NCBI GenBank assembly: GCA_025024175.1
Contig: QCXZ01000042.1
Coordinates: 6,713,501 to 6,777,500, forward strand
Length of the DNA: 64,000 bases
Direction: 5' to 3'
DNA from: Rhyzopertha dominica
Lineage: Eukaryota > Arthropoda > Insecta > Coleoptera > Bostrichidae
How positions within the stretch are numbered: position 1 is the stretch's first letter; each line of letters starts with the position of its first letter. The notes under the pieces were generated by a model, which was not told where the DNA came from, did not search any database, and worked only from the letters and a program-made list of their open reading frames with translations. Positions 46,831 to 58,277 of the stretch are shown here, piece by piece. Position numbers and translations under genes: made by a program.

Positions 46831-48486
46831 TTATGTTGCCAGGACCCCAGGCAGTCGTTTTGATTTCAGATAAGCACTTATATATTTCAGAGTCATCAGC
46901 TAAATAGGACTGTAGTTACACTGCAGCAAGCACTTAAGATTGTGTTTTTCGATAGAATTATAAAAGTTTAACAAGACATTAGGTGGTAAATTAAAAAATT
47001 ACCTGCAAAAAGTGGTCATTTATTGCCGAGGGATTATTTAAAGCTTTTGGCTTTTCGCTTAACTGTTTCTGATTTTTATACTTTGTAACACAGTGATTTA
47101 GACAGTATTCTCAAAAAGGATTGTTCAAATGTGAAATAAAATATATGCTTGCAAAGACACTAAAAATAACTTGACTCGGCCCCTCTTGATATTTTTTTGA
47201 AGGAGTGACTAAAACGATGTAAAAATGACTTTGACACTGTGTTAAAATTGACCTATTTCAGTATTTTCTTTCTCCAATACTGGACAAAATAAGAGATTTT
47301 AGGGGGTGCAAATTTTAATTGATACACCCCGTATAATGATGATGTTCATTNNAGTAGTCCGTTTCGTTTGAGCAATTCTACTGCTAATGATTTTCATTAT
47401 ACGAATGATGCATAATAAATATTAATAGACCTGCCTACGAGTGTACCTCCGACTTCCTCTAGGATTTTCTCGTTTCCGCCGGGGACGGATTTAAAAAATC
47501 GCCTCCTTTGTTGCCACCCACATAACGGAAATATATTCAAATTGCTCTCGTGTTCCCTAGGAAACCCATGCGCTTACAACGGCAGTGTCCACTATTTCTT
47601 TCATGCCGTCCGAGCGATTATCGATCGTCGATTTGGGATACCTATCCTACTTCGTGATAGCGATATAAAACTTTTTTCGCCTCACAGGAAAGCCGATCTG
47701 AGTTACAGTTACGTGTGTGTGGCCTTATTTTTTTATTTATTTTCAAAGCGGTTGCCGCGTTTTCCCTATACGGGATACGTATCGCATTTCACAACTTTCA
47801 GTACGGTTAGATCGGGACAAAAAGGTATTTTTGTTGCTCTGGTGTAAAATAAGAGCAAACGGCGACGTTTCATTAGAGCTCTATTCAAAACGTACGTATA
47901 CGGAAAGAACGGGTTAATCAAAAACTGCATCTCGTGAGTAGTACAGCGTGCAAGTCATTCTCGGTAATGCTGAATTGGTGTTAGAAATCTGTCTTGCTGC
48001 ATATCCAGAGGTCAAAGATTAGCTTCAGAAGTGCTGTAGAAATCACTTCACAATTTTCTATTCAATTTCTCAAAATTGCTCATCACTGCTACATATGAGA
48101 GTCCTTTTTATTAGAATTACAAAGTAAAGAAGGTACACAAACTAGACAACGAATAATTTATTTTCGGTGTCGTAAACTGGGGTTACTTTAAAACGTTTTG
48201 AGCGGTTTTTCCAAGATTACACAATAAATATGACCTTAATTAAAAATTTTTTTTATCGTATCTTACCAGTTGAGGTCTTGACTTGGCGATGTGTAGATAT
48301 CCTATTTATTTAGAAATTGTTACATATATTTTTTTTAATGTGTCAATGTACCCCAGATTGGGAGTTATTTTGACATGCCATTTATTTTGTTTAAAAGTCA
48401 AAGAAAACTGCTATGGGGGGGGGGGTTTCTTGACATGCCAAAATTGGAAAATGTATTGTTTATCAAAAAACTATTAATCAACGCCT
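46831..48486. other. No gene; short repeat debris
   Basis: Contains two N at 47351-47352, a GATACACCCCGTATAATG block at about 47320, which is a GGGTGTATC-type transposon end without a visible partner, and an 11-base G run at about 48415-48425. A 101-codon plus frame at 47542-47847 is not recognisable. Confidence 0.35.
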
Positions 48487-49880
48487 TTATAACAAGATGT
48501 CGTCATCTGAACTGTCGAAAAATTTTTGATTGCGATTTAGACGTCCTGATCTTTTCGCTGTTGCTCCAGATATTGAGGGAAGATTTCTTGACTCAGCATC
48601 TTCTTGGATATTGCTGTTCTCGTGAATAGGCACTTGGACTGTGGCTCGTGGCTCCTCTTCATCGTTCCTGCTATTTGAGCTCCTCTTTTTTCCTCTTTTA
48701 TGGCGCTGTCTGCCCTTATTATACCCTCTTGTCTGTTTAAAGAACTCAAGCAGACTATTGGTCAAGAACCCGAGTTTTCTCCATTTTCTGATGCCAGCTT
48801 TCGAAGAACAGCTTGGGGATCAAATGGATAAATTCCTGTAGCTCTAAAGGAGCTTTTTGAAGATTCTTTACAATCTTGGGAGCAATTGCATCCATCAACT
48901 TTTAGAGCAACAAAGAAAATTGCTCCTTGGGTATCGACCCTTTGCTTCTGGATTCTTGCCTCCACTTGTTAAGAACTTTACCCCATTGTTGTGTGTACAC
49001 CCCAACGTCAAAAGGTTGAAGTTACAGGTTGAAGACGGTGCAAGTGTCGTGAAATAAATGTTGGTAAAAGTTGAAATTTTGACAACTTAGGCGAAAAGTG
49101 CGATGCCGAATTATCCCCAGTTACAATAACTTTCTCGCGTCCTATTCTTTTAGAGAACCATACCTTGAATAAATTCCTGTCCAACTATCGAGAAATGCTG
49201 TTTCTGTAGATTGTTCCTGTTGGGCCGCCCTTGGCCCAATCATAAAAGTTTTTAGACTTGTATACAACCATCGGAGGGAGAATTTCACCGCTAGCATGCC
49301 ACAAAACATTAAGCTGACTAAAGACTTCGAATGTTCCTGAATTCCTTCAAAACGCACAAGAAGATTTTTCACACCGGGGTCGTCCGTGATATTTGTTTCG
49401 TTGTAGTTGCAAATGACCTCTGGGAGGGTTCCGTCCAATACAAGTCTTAAGTTCTCTTCTGAGATTTCCACGCGTCCCACTGAAGCCTGTTTTTTTATAT
49501 TTGAGGCTAGTCTCTGGGTAAGTTTATTCTCGATGCGAAGTCAGAGACAAATTCATAACCTGGCCTTTTATTTTTGTACTGACGTTTTTTTCTTGCTTGG
49601 ATACAAATGCATGAATATCAGCCTTGGTTAATGGATGTCACTAGTCCGCGACAATCCGTATTGTCTCTGTAATCAATTTCTCTTCTCCAGGCGTCAAAAC
49701 TGATGCGTGACCAGGTTTGTACCCATGCTTCTTGTAAGCCTATTGAGGATGATAATTCTCCCAACTTTATAATTTATTGCAGCGGTTCCTTGACTAATTG
49801 TTCCACGCCGAACGTCTTCAACAGCTCTCGTGATTGCTTCTTCGCTATAGTTTTTGTATCTATACACTGTTTTGGTATAG
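48487..49880 (-). pseudogene. pogo/Tigger-type transposase relic with psq HTH
   Basis: Reading right to left: YSEEAITRAVEDVRRGTISQ near 49830 (psq-type HTH), then VEISEENLRLVLDG and PEVICNYNETNITDDPGVKN (first catalytic block, Y-D-E-T-N usually; here N-E-T-N), SLVSLMFCG, then VIVTGDNSASHFSP (second Asp, G-D-N-x-x-S-H) near 49115, then FRATGIYPFDPQAVL near 48830, and a Lys/Arg- and Ser-rich tail containing TNSLLEFFKQTRG to about 48487. This is the order of pogo/Jerky-type DDE transposases. Frameshifts are frequent and the first catalytic Asp is altered to Asn, so it is dead. Confidence 0.8.
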
Positions 49881-50714
49881 GTGTCACTTCAGACTTTGTA
49901 GAAATACTACACTAAATAAACACCTCCGAAAATGCTGGATAAACTGCATTACAACAGAATGATGCACCACCATAAACGCCCGTTGCATCCCGCTCATTTG
50001 CATAGATGCCAAATCTTCAAATTCCATTGAAGTCAAACTTACCCAGATGGCTGTCAAAGTTACCCTCAAAGTCATCCCAATTGACGGTACATTTATTGGT
50101 GACAGTGAACCACACTGTTACAGTCTCAGTTTTTTTATCGGAATTCCATGAACACGAGATCATTTGCATAAAAATAGACAGATTTAACAAAAAGCATTCA
50201 AGCTGATATTAACGGAAATCTTTCAACATAGAATAGACATTTTACATTTAAAGGCGGAAATACACGGTATCAAAGTTAAAAATATAAAATGCATTATTAT
50301 GTTTAGATGTATTGTGCATGTGTGTATCACTTTTCTGTTACTCTTTTTTTACATAATTATAAAAAATAATCTTAGCGATTTGAAGTTACGGTTGTGGCCC
50401 CATCTAGGAGGTGCAACTAATTTGTAAAAAATTGCTTTCATCAAGCTAAAACAGCACTGGATTACAAATATTATGAAGGTCATCTTCGCAACATGTTAAA
50501 GAAAATGTAGCACATACTTTATATTAATATCAACTTTGGTTCTAAGGTCAATTTAATTGAATCTGTCTATTTTTAAGGAAACGATTTTCCATTTATAGTA
50601 AATCGCCGTGTACATAATTAACATAGAAGAACAATTTGTTTATTTAGTACAAAAGAAGCTCCACACCACTCAAAGTATCGGATAGGTACCAAGTGGTTAG
50701 AGTATGAATATTGT
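49881..50714. other. No gene recognised
   Basis: Sequence upstream of the pogo-type relic and downstream of nothing identifiable. A 63-codon minus frame at 49884-50075 is unassigned. The AT-rich part at 50200-50700 shows no repeats. Confidence 0.4.
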
Positions 50715-51200
50715 GTCATAGATTGTGTCTACATTTGGGGATCCGGAGGAATCTCATCTAGGATCTGTCTTGTTCTCACCTTATTTAGAATTGCCATCAG
50801 TTATTCCTACAACTACAATCTTTCTGGTTTGACTGTAGAACATGTTGACTATAATATAGTCGTAAATGCTCATTTGAGATATAGCTTTCAGACTGATTAC
50901 GTATCTAGGGCAAATAAACTGCTTGGATTTATTAACATTTTTATTAAATTAAAATCCGCTAAGCTTTTCAAAACTAAAGCTATTCTTTATTCATCCCTAG
51001 TGCGACCATAGATGCAATATGGCAGTATGTTTTGCGCCTCTGCAATTAGCCGCACTAAAAATTCAAAAGAAGAAAGTATCGAGATTTACTACGTGCTTGA
51101 GGTTAGGCGCCAATAACTTTAATGTACTTTTTTATATTTAAAGTTTCAATTAACTATATTGACAGCTTTCCAGTGCTAAAAGATTTTTCCCTGTGTGTTG
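50715..51200 (+). pseudogene. Non-LTR RT fragment, heavily decayed
   Basis: Plus strand: ESHLGSVLFSPYLE near 50750 (the G-S-x-L-G-P-x-L-F block), a gap where the catalytic region should be, then VSRANKLLGFINIFIKLKSA and KTKAILYSSLVRP near 50910-51010, then traces of a thumb. About 35 codons around Y-A-D-D are deleted. Subfamily cannot be determined. Confidence 0.6.
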
Positions 51201-53510
51201 GAGGTTGCGCTGTTAGGGATCCACATCTTTTTTACTTCACGTTTCATCCTACCAAATATGGACATAATTAATGTAGAATTCCTTAAACAGCTAATCTNTT
51301 TGATGCTGAGGTAGATTTCTGTAGCGTGTNGATCAGTTCACCATCAGTTGCTTAGAGTTTTTAAGTTGAAAAGTATTAATTCATAATTTTTTAGTTCAAT
51401 ACTTACGTAGCGTGAACAAGCAAACATATTTCATGTGTAGAAAGCTTACCTGAAACAAAATAACACAATCAGCAATATTCAGAGAATATGTATAGAAAAG
51501 CATATATAAGAATGAAGAGGAATCATTGTTCAGAAAATACGTACACATGCACATTTAACTTGCAAAATAAATATATGAAAAGTTATTGAGGAATTTGTAA
51601 TATCGGCATAACAAAAATACCTTAAAAAATAAATACATACGCTTATGTATGTAATAAAACTTTATAGCAAACTTTTTAGTATAGTTAGTTTTTTGCAAAT
51701 GCCATAGCTATTAGTCTGTTATTAGTTGTACCATCAAGCTATTTTTAATCTATAACCAAATTCTGGACAGTTGATTCATTTGGTACATATTATGAAGATA
51801 CGATAATCGACTTTTTTGCAAAAACCGGTATTTTGAATTTGAACACCAGTGGTACGGTTATATGATAAAATTATGTTTTAGTGGTATGAATAAGTGCAGT
51901 CATTTTCTTTTGTTCTACACCCCATGACATATTTTTTGTCGGCATCCCTTACCTAGCTGGTTTCGTCTTTACTTTCTGATATCGACGATATACTTGTACC
52001 CCATCAAATAAGGATCAGGATCTTTAAATTTAAAAAGCTTTAAATCCGCATTGGAATGGCGAATAGTCTTCCGGTGAAATGTAAAACCACCCCCAGGCTT
52101 TTGTGATCCAATACCATTCGGCCAATCTAAACCTCGTGTCGTAAATCCATCGAAATAGTCGACAGTCCTTTGATCGATCTCTATTTCCTCACGATATTCC
52201 CTCTATCCGCCACAAACCTACACAGAATTTTAATTTCCTTTTTCGCTCCCTACTCACCAATTGCATTAGAGGGTGGTCGTCTGGTCGTACGTATAGCAAC
52301 GCGTTTCAACAAAAACATCAGTTAGTACGGAACACGTTGTTGCCAAGTTGAATACTTAGATTTATGTATAAAATATTTGGATATATTCAGTCTTGCGTGT
52401 ATTTTGTTAAATAGTTTCTACATCTAACAAAATATTGATTTAAAATTTTATATTGATGTTTGCAGTAATTACCGAATAATTTTTATTGATTTTTTTGTAT
52501 TAAAAATATACGCATTGATTAATTTTAATGGAATTGTTTTATATCAACTGACTTTCTAATTTAGCGTATTTAAGAAAAGAAGAGTACAAACCAAATACTT
52601 TTTCTACATAGTAACCCACATACCTTCGCCCAGAAATAAATTGCTAAACCCAAATAAAATATTGTATTTGCAGAGCACTTGCTACTTCCAAGTAAAATTT
52701 ATTAAATAAACTTACGTCTAAAAGCTGTCGTTAAAAAGTTTTAGCTCTGAAAAACCATAAAATTTTTAACTTTACGTACTTAAAATTACCTAATATGTTT
52801 CTTAAAAAGAATGCGAAAGAACAAATTTATTTTTGAGTTTGCTTATGTAAGTAACATTTTGAGTGGGAAATATTCTAATAAATGGTTTTGTTATATGCTA
52901 TTATTATAGCAGTTATTTATTAAAAATGCTAAATTTCTTATTTTTTTTCAGATAAACATTCGGTTACTTCTCATGAGTAAAATCTTACTTCTTCAATCCC
53001 TTCACAATAAATCTTATGTGCTTGGTTCTCTATGAATATCGAAAAAAAAATCTTAACTGTAAAGCCTTGTACCTTTAGCATTTACTTTTGAATGAAAATA
53101 AGTTTTAAGACTTATTTCAGTGCGTTAAGAAACACTTGGTAGCCTTTTGTGCAGATCTTTTAGGAATATCCCGTATAACTAACCCTAATAGTTTAGTCTG
53201 CTAGCCCAAGTAAAAGGTACATTTTAATTTAAACTAAATGTGAAAAACAATGTATATTTCCAGCAAAAAATCTTCCATTTTAATATTTAGTTAGCTCTGC
53301 TAAGTAACGTGTTGGTTTTAGTTATTTAAATTAACTAATTAAGTCATCACTAGTAAGCAGCGCTTTCTTAGAATGAAATACTTTAACATACTCAATTTTT
53401 AATAAATAGAGGCTTACCAAACAAGATAAAAAAATCGACTTTACGAAGACATATTAACAAACAAATTGATTGTCTTTTTAATGCTTCTTTCTTTCGGGTA
53501 AGTATTTCAT
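51201..53510. other. No gene recognised
   Basis: Strongly AT-rich sequence, about 2.3 kb, with frequent poly-A/T and short runs and no open frame of note. No repeats were identified by eye. Confidence 0.5.
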
Positions 53511-53513
53511 TAT

Positions 53514-53927
53514 TTACGCTTTAATAAAATTTGGCCAGCCGATTCTTTCTGCAGAAAATTTTGCTGCAAGACTTGGTAACACCGCTCTTGTTCCTATCCA
53601 AACGAGTTCTTTGTTTGCTCGGACGTTCAGAGCCTTCTGGGACGCCGTTGTGTGCTTTGTTTGCGTTTTTTGAAATGCGGAAAGGTTGTGGAATTCTTTA
53701 GGTCTCTTTGTATGCTTGGGCCGTGTTAATCTGCTTTTAACACCTAGGCAGGGACTGCTCTTGCAAAGACCGGCCGTGTAAATATTTCCTCTTTTAATAT
53801 AGGGTTGGAAAAAACCCAGGTGTTTTAGCACGTGAAACGTGGTTTTGTTGAAAACACAAACTGCGTAAAATGTTATACTTCTCCCAATGAAACAAGGTTT
53901 AAATTGCAGTTGCGAAGTTCCTACCAC
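53514..53927 (-). other. Unassigned 137-codon frame
   Basis: A minus frame (starting MVGTSQLQFKPCFIGRS) is long for this AT-rich region and its composition is more balanced, with basic residues in the middle (SRLTRPKHTKRPKEF). It has no signal peptide, membrane segment or motif I can place. It lies just downstream of a transposase relic on the same strand, so it may belong to that element or be the remains of another. I would not call it a gene without homology. Confidence 0.2.
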
Positions 53928-53961
53928 CCAATAATAACAAAATAATAAGTACAGTTTTATT

Positions 53962-54780
53962 TCATATTAATTTATTTATTAACCACTTTTCTCCTTCGAT
54001 GTCTTCACTGATAACAAATTTGGGAATATTAACGTAAACATAAAAGTCGTCCACTTCTTTAACGTGTTTTAGGTAGTTTTCCAACAACTGCTGGTTGATT
54101 TTCTCCACTTTTGTACATACCAAATCTATTACAATAGCACTGCATTTTGGACGTTTATTATTTCTTCGGATGCCTCTTTCCAGGTTGCTCCCCATACTAA
54201 TTCAATCTGATTGAATTAACCCACACATGTCTTGTGATTTTATCAATTCTGAATAGGTTATTGGAAGAATAATATCTTTAATAATATCCAGCAACTGCCT
54301 TTTTTGTTGCTTATGCGGGAATTTCAATATTTTTATTTGTCCTCGACGAAATAATTTCTTCATTTTCAGTTGCTGTTGTAGATTTTTTATTTTGTTGTTG
54401 TGAATGGTATTTTGCATTGTCCATGACAATTACCGAATTTGCAGTTAAAAATGGACGCGAACATATTCTGATGATAACCAACAGAGCGGTAGCAATTTTT
54501 TCTTCGATATAAGTAGAAAATATTAAGCCCAAATATTTATACCCCCAGAATGCAGAATTTTTATTATTTTTCCTCGCGATGGTGGTGCATTTGAATAACA
54601 ATTGTTTTTGCCGTCCGATAATCCTTTTTTAACCACATGGTGGGTATCGTACCATATTCCATCTAAATAAATTGTCTTATTTGAATCACATGTTCCATGT
54701 TGTGATAGCTAAACCTCAAGCAGGAGGACTATACTTCTTTTTTGCAAAGCTGGTGCCAAACTAGTAACCGTAATAGATTT
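53962..54780 (-). pseudogene. IS630/Tc1-type transposase relic, copy E
   Basis: Minus strand: IYLDGIWYDTHHVVKKGLSD near 54665 (first catalytic block, D-G-I-W in place of D-E-T-W), then NSVIVMDNAKYHSQQQNK near 54430 (second Asp, D-N-A-x-Y-H), then QLLDIIKD, then RNNKRPK and KVEKINQQLLENYLKHVKEV at the C-terminus ending near 53962. Three frames are used, and a segment between the first two blocks is altered. It is the same family as copies A-D, and it keeps the C-terminal part the others lack. Confidence 0.75.
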
Positions 54781-56550
54781 TATGTGGTATTGGTATTAGG
54801 CAGGTCAGCATAACACTTTTCGAAAGACCAGTGTTTGTGTTGAAAGGTTAGAAAGCTCATTGCAATTATGTCGTTAATGTCTTTGAACCTTCTAACCATA
54901 AACATTATTGTAAATGCTTCGATGCTTACGGACATTATAAAATGCAAATTTATCTGTCCTAATTCGTGTTGTACTTGTAGGTATGCATATTTACAACTCA
55001 CTTTGTTAGGTCTCAATTTAACCATCGCGTTCAACATCAGCTCATCTGATGCAACTCTGTGAGTCTTTTTTTGTAATCCAAAGTACATTTTTGACCCTTT
55101 CTCACAGATTCACTTATATGAATAGTGTACTTTTGTACTCAGTGCCTTTGTAGAAGCTTGAAAGATATGAAATTAATTTATTATTGCTGTATACTAAAAT
55201 AAAAGTTCACAACTTACAATGCTTTGTATACCAATGAATCGAATTTTTCCTTATATATGTATATGACCTAAAATTCTATCCTTGTTTCAGGCGAGTACTA
55301 TCGCTGACAACTATGACAGCTAAGGCTAGGCAGTTAACAATCTTCCTCCATTTTCACTACGTCACATCATTTTCACCAAACGTAAGTAAAACTACTTCTT
55401 TGGGATATGGCTAAAATGAATGTATGGTGATATTAATTCTTATATTAAACCTCATTTTGCAATCATTTTATGTTAAATGTTTAATTGAATTGAAATAAAT
55501 GTGGAAAGAAGTATAGAATATGCCCAAAAAATTACAACCGTGCGAAATTTGGCTGTTGAGAATGTGCAACAAGCTATTCTGAGGGTTAGAAAGATGAAAA
55601 GAAATATGAAAAACAGAATATAATAATTATAAATAATACATATAATAAAAAATATATGGTATAAAACTAGAACAATCTACAGGAGAAAGATTTAGTGTTG
55701 TTCAACACACACCTCATCAATGAATTACTGTACGTACAAACTATTGAAATAAAATTACAATTACGAGAAGTAAAATTAATAGGCGAATACAACATGATGT
55801 TGCTATTACTTTTCTTTAAAGCAAAGGCGAGCTGGCAGCGCATAGTAATTTGCGGTGCAAGAATGCCTAGACTTTTTAACAATGTAAGTACTTATATCTA
55901 TTTAAGAATGAATAAGTTTATATACAAACGATATTGAAGGCAAGATTCGACGTAATTCCAGAGATTCAAAGTTAAAACTTGAAAACAATACCCTCTAGGA
56001 GGGTATACACCATCAATAAATAAAACTAGAAATTTTAAGGATTTTTTATATATTGCCCTGTGCTAGTAAAGTATCATTCTTGTCTAGGAAACTACATCTG
56101 CGAACAGTATAAATTATTGTCGGTAGCAGACAGATTTATATAATCATATACATCGCCTCGGTCAAAAATCGAACTGTCTGCGACTGAGATATTTTTACCT
56201 GCCGTAAAGTGGACCGTTTGCAACTCAGGTACTTAAGAAAGTTCAACAAGTAGAATTGTAAAATTACTGGTAGGGTAAATCCATGCAGATTTCCTTTTTG
56301 ATAATAGGTTTGCAACATTCAACAAAAAGAACTGGTGAACGAGTAACAAAGGCATCACTGCTTTTCAAAAATTTAGAAACCAATGAATTTGCTACTTGCA
56401 CATAAATCCAAAATAAACATTTTATAAAGTAATAAATAAATATGAGTTACAAAAAAGTAAACAAAACATTTATTTAAATCGCTTTAAATGATCAAATGAC
56501 AAATAATAGTACTTCTTCCTAAGACACGCGTCTCAAATGGTATTCGTATA
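54781..56550. other. No gene recognised; one 102-codon frame
   Basis: A minus frame at 54780-55088 (QVQHELGQINLHFIMSVSIE) directly upstream of transposase copy E has no motif I can assign and is not the expected N-terminal HTH. The stretch 55260-56550 is AT-rich; small frames at 55667-55937 on both strands are not convincing. Confidence 0.35.
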
Positions 56551-58277
56551 CACTGAAAGAAAGGATTTGTTCGGCTTACTTTAAATTTAGTATTGTCAAC
56601 AAATTCTATTTGTAGCTATAGCCTCAACTNAAAACTTTGTAAAGACAACGAATTATTTTTGTTGCGCAAAATATTTGTTATTAGAAGTAATTTGTTATTA
56701 GTAGCAACAAAAACGATATTTGTTAAAATAACTTATAATTTATTAATCACAATGTGTTTGTAGTGGTTACAATAACTAATTATTTTGTTGTACGGGCAAG
56801 TTATACGTATTTAAAGCGACTGATGAACTGTTAGTTCTTCCAACACTCACTATTACTTACATGTACAGATACCTAATATTTATGGAGGCAAATGCACAAC
56901 ATGTTGGTATAATAAGCTATATTTATTAATTTTCAATCTGGTTTATTTATAAATGAATACGTACTTACCACTCTTTGTTCACATTTAATTTTTGAACTGC
57001 CGCACATATGCAAATTTCATTGCAAACATGGTACAATATAATAAAACAAGACTTAATTCATGAAACATTTATTAACTAAAAGAATGTACTGCTGAAAATA
57101 ATAAAATATATTTCCATTAACACAAAACTTAAAGTTACGTGTCCATTGGCCGTCGTGGATATCAGTAAATGTAGCGTTGTATGAACATGGACTGGAAACG
57201 GGTAAAATAAGCAAAACGGCGCCCAGAAAACAGCACAAAGTAGGAAGCATTAACTTGCTGAGAAGTACGAAATAATAAAAAGTAACAAAGGGTACTCACA
57301 ATCTGGATTTTTTACTAATACGGATGAGTCCAATCTAGATCCGGATTACTGTAGCTCTACTATAGGGCATACAATTAATTAAAAACGCTTCAATTTGAAG
57401 CTACTCTAAAAACTCATAAGAAATAACATAAAGAATTAATTGTACTTACATTGAAAACCTCTAATTAGTTTGAGATTCTGGAAACCCCATGTTTCCAAGA
57501 CCTCCGCGACTAATGCACCCAGTTAAAACACACTTCTTGAATATTGATAAATCCTATTCTACTAACATGCAGCATGAAGCTGCACTGCACGCGTCCGTAC
57601 TCATGGCATGGCGTGTTTCGCTTTGTGCAAATCGGGCTGCCGATGCCGACAGAATTGCCAGTATTCTTCAGCAGTATGTCCCCATCCCTATACTCGGCAA
57701 AATGTCATCCAGACTGATAAAATGCAGATTGCTACCGCCATTACGAACACGCTAAAACCATCATTGATGGTCGTAGCATACAATCAGATTAACATAATGN
57801 ACAAAAATTCAATAAAAATAAATTCAANGTAGTTCTGCATGAACACATACGTTATATTGTTACAACGTTTAATAAACCAAATGTANNNATATAGTTTTTG
57901 TCTTTGAAATTCAAAGTTGCTAAATACGAATTCTTTCTCTTTGGGGATGAATCGGCCAACCTGGCAACAACGAATGGCTTTAGCCGCATTTTCGGTTATG
58001 ACCTTATATAGCAATGGCGTGATTTAAATGGTTGTGATTGGCTAGAATATGACAACAATTTTTCTTGTGTATGTAACTCATTTAATTTGTTGGCTTTATC
58101 ATATATATTATTTGCGGTAACAAAATTTATCTTGGTACAGGCAACAATATGATTTTAGTAAATCGAAATAACAAGGAAGCAAATGTTTGGTATTTACAAC
58201 AAATAATTCTTTACTATAACAAATTTGTTCGTAACAAACGGAAATTTGTTGTTGTTGACAATCAACTTTTTTCAGTG
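56551..58277. mobile_element. Candidate 1.7-kb element with CACTGAAA ends and TA flanks
   Basis: The left end CACTGAAAGAA (56551) is inverted at the right end as TTTTTTCAGTG (to 58277). Both are flanked by TA (56549-56550, 58278-58279), compatible with a TA target duplication. Subterminal regions on both sides are full of CAACAAAT/ATTTGTTG words (for example GAATTATTTTTGTTG left, ACAAATAATTCTTTACT right), giving an imperfect inverted symmetry. The interior (57000-58000) is not repetitive and holds unassigned frames. No transposase is recognised, so it would be non-autonomous or chimeric. Several N characters lie inside. Confidence 0.5.
57053..57250 (-). CDS. Possible small secreted peptide ORF (uncertain)
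   Basis: A 65-codon minus frame starts MLPTLCCFLGAVLLILPVSS, a good signal-peptide profile with a hydrophobic core, a small-residue end, and then CSYNATFTDIHDGQWTRNF with a potential N-glycosylation site (N-A-T). The remaining part (NIFYYFQQYILLVNKCFMN) looks like read-through of non-coding sequence: TTTTATTATTTTCAG there is a possible splice acceptor. An AATAAA lies near the end (57066). It sits inside a candidate transposable element. It could be one exon of a host or captured gene, or a chance frame; no homologue comes to mind. Confidence 0.25.
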   Translation of the reverse strand: MLPTLCCFLGAVLLILPVSSPCSYNATFTDIHDGQWTRNFKFCVNGNIFYYFQQYILLVNKCFMN

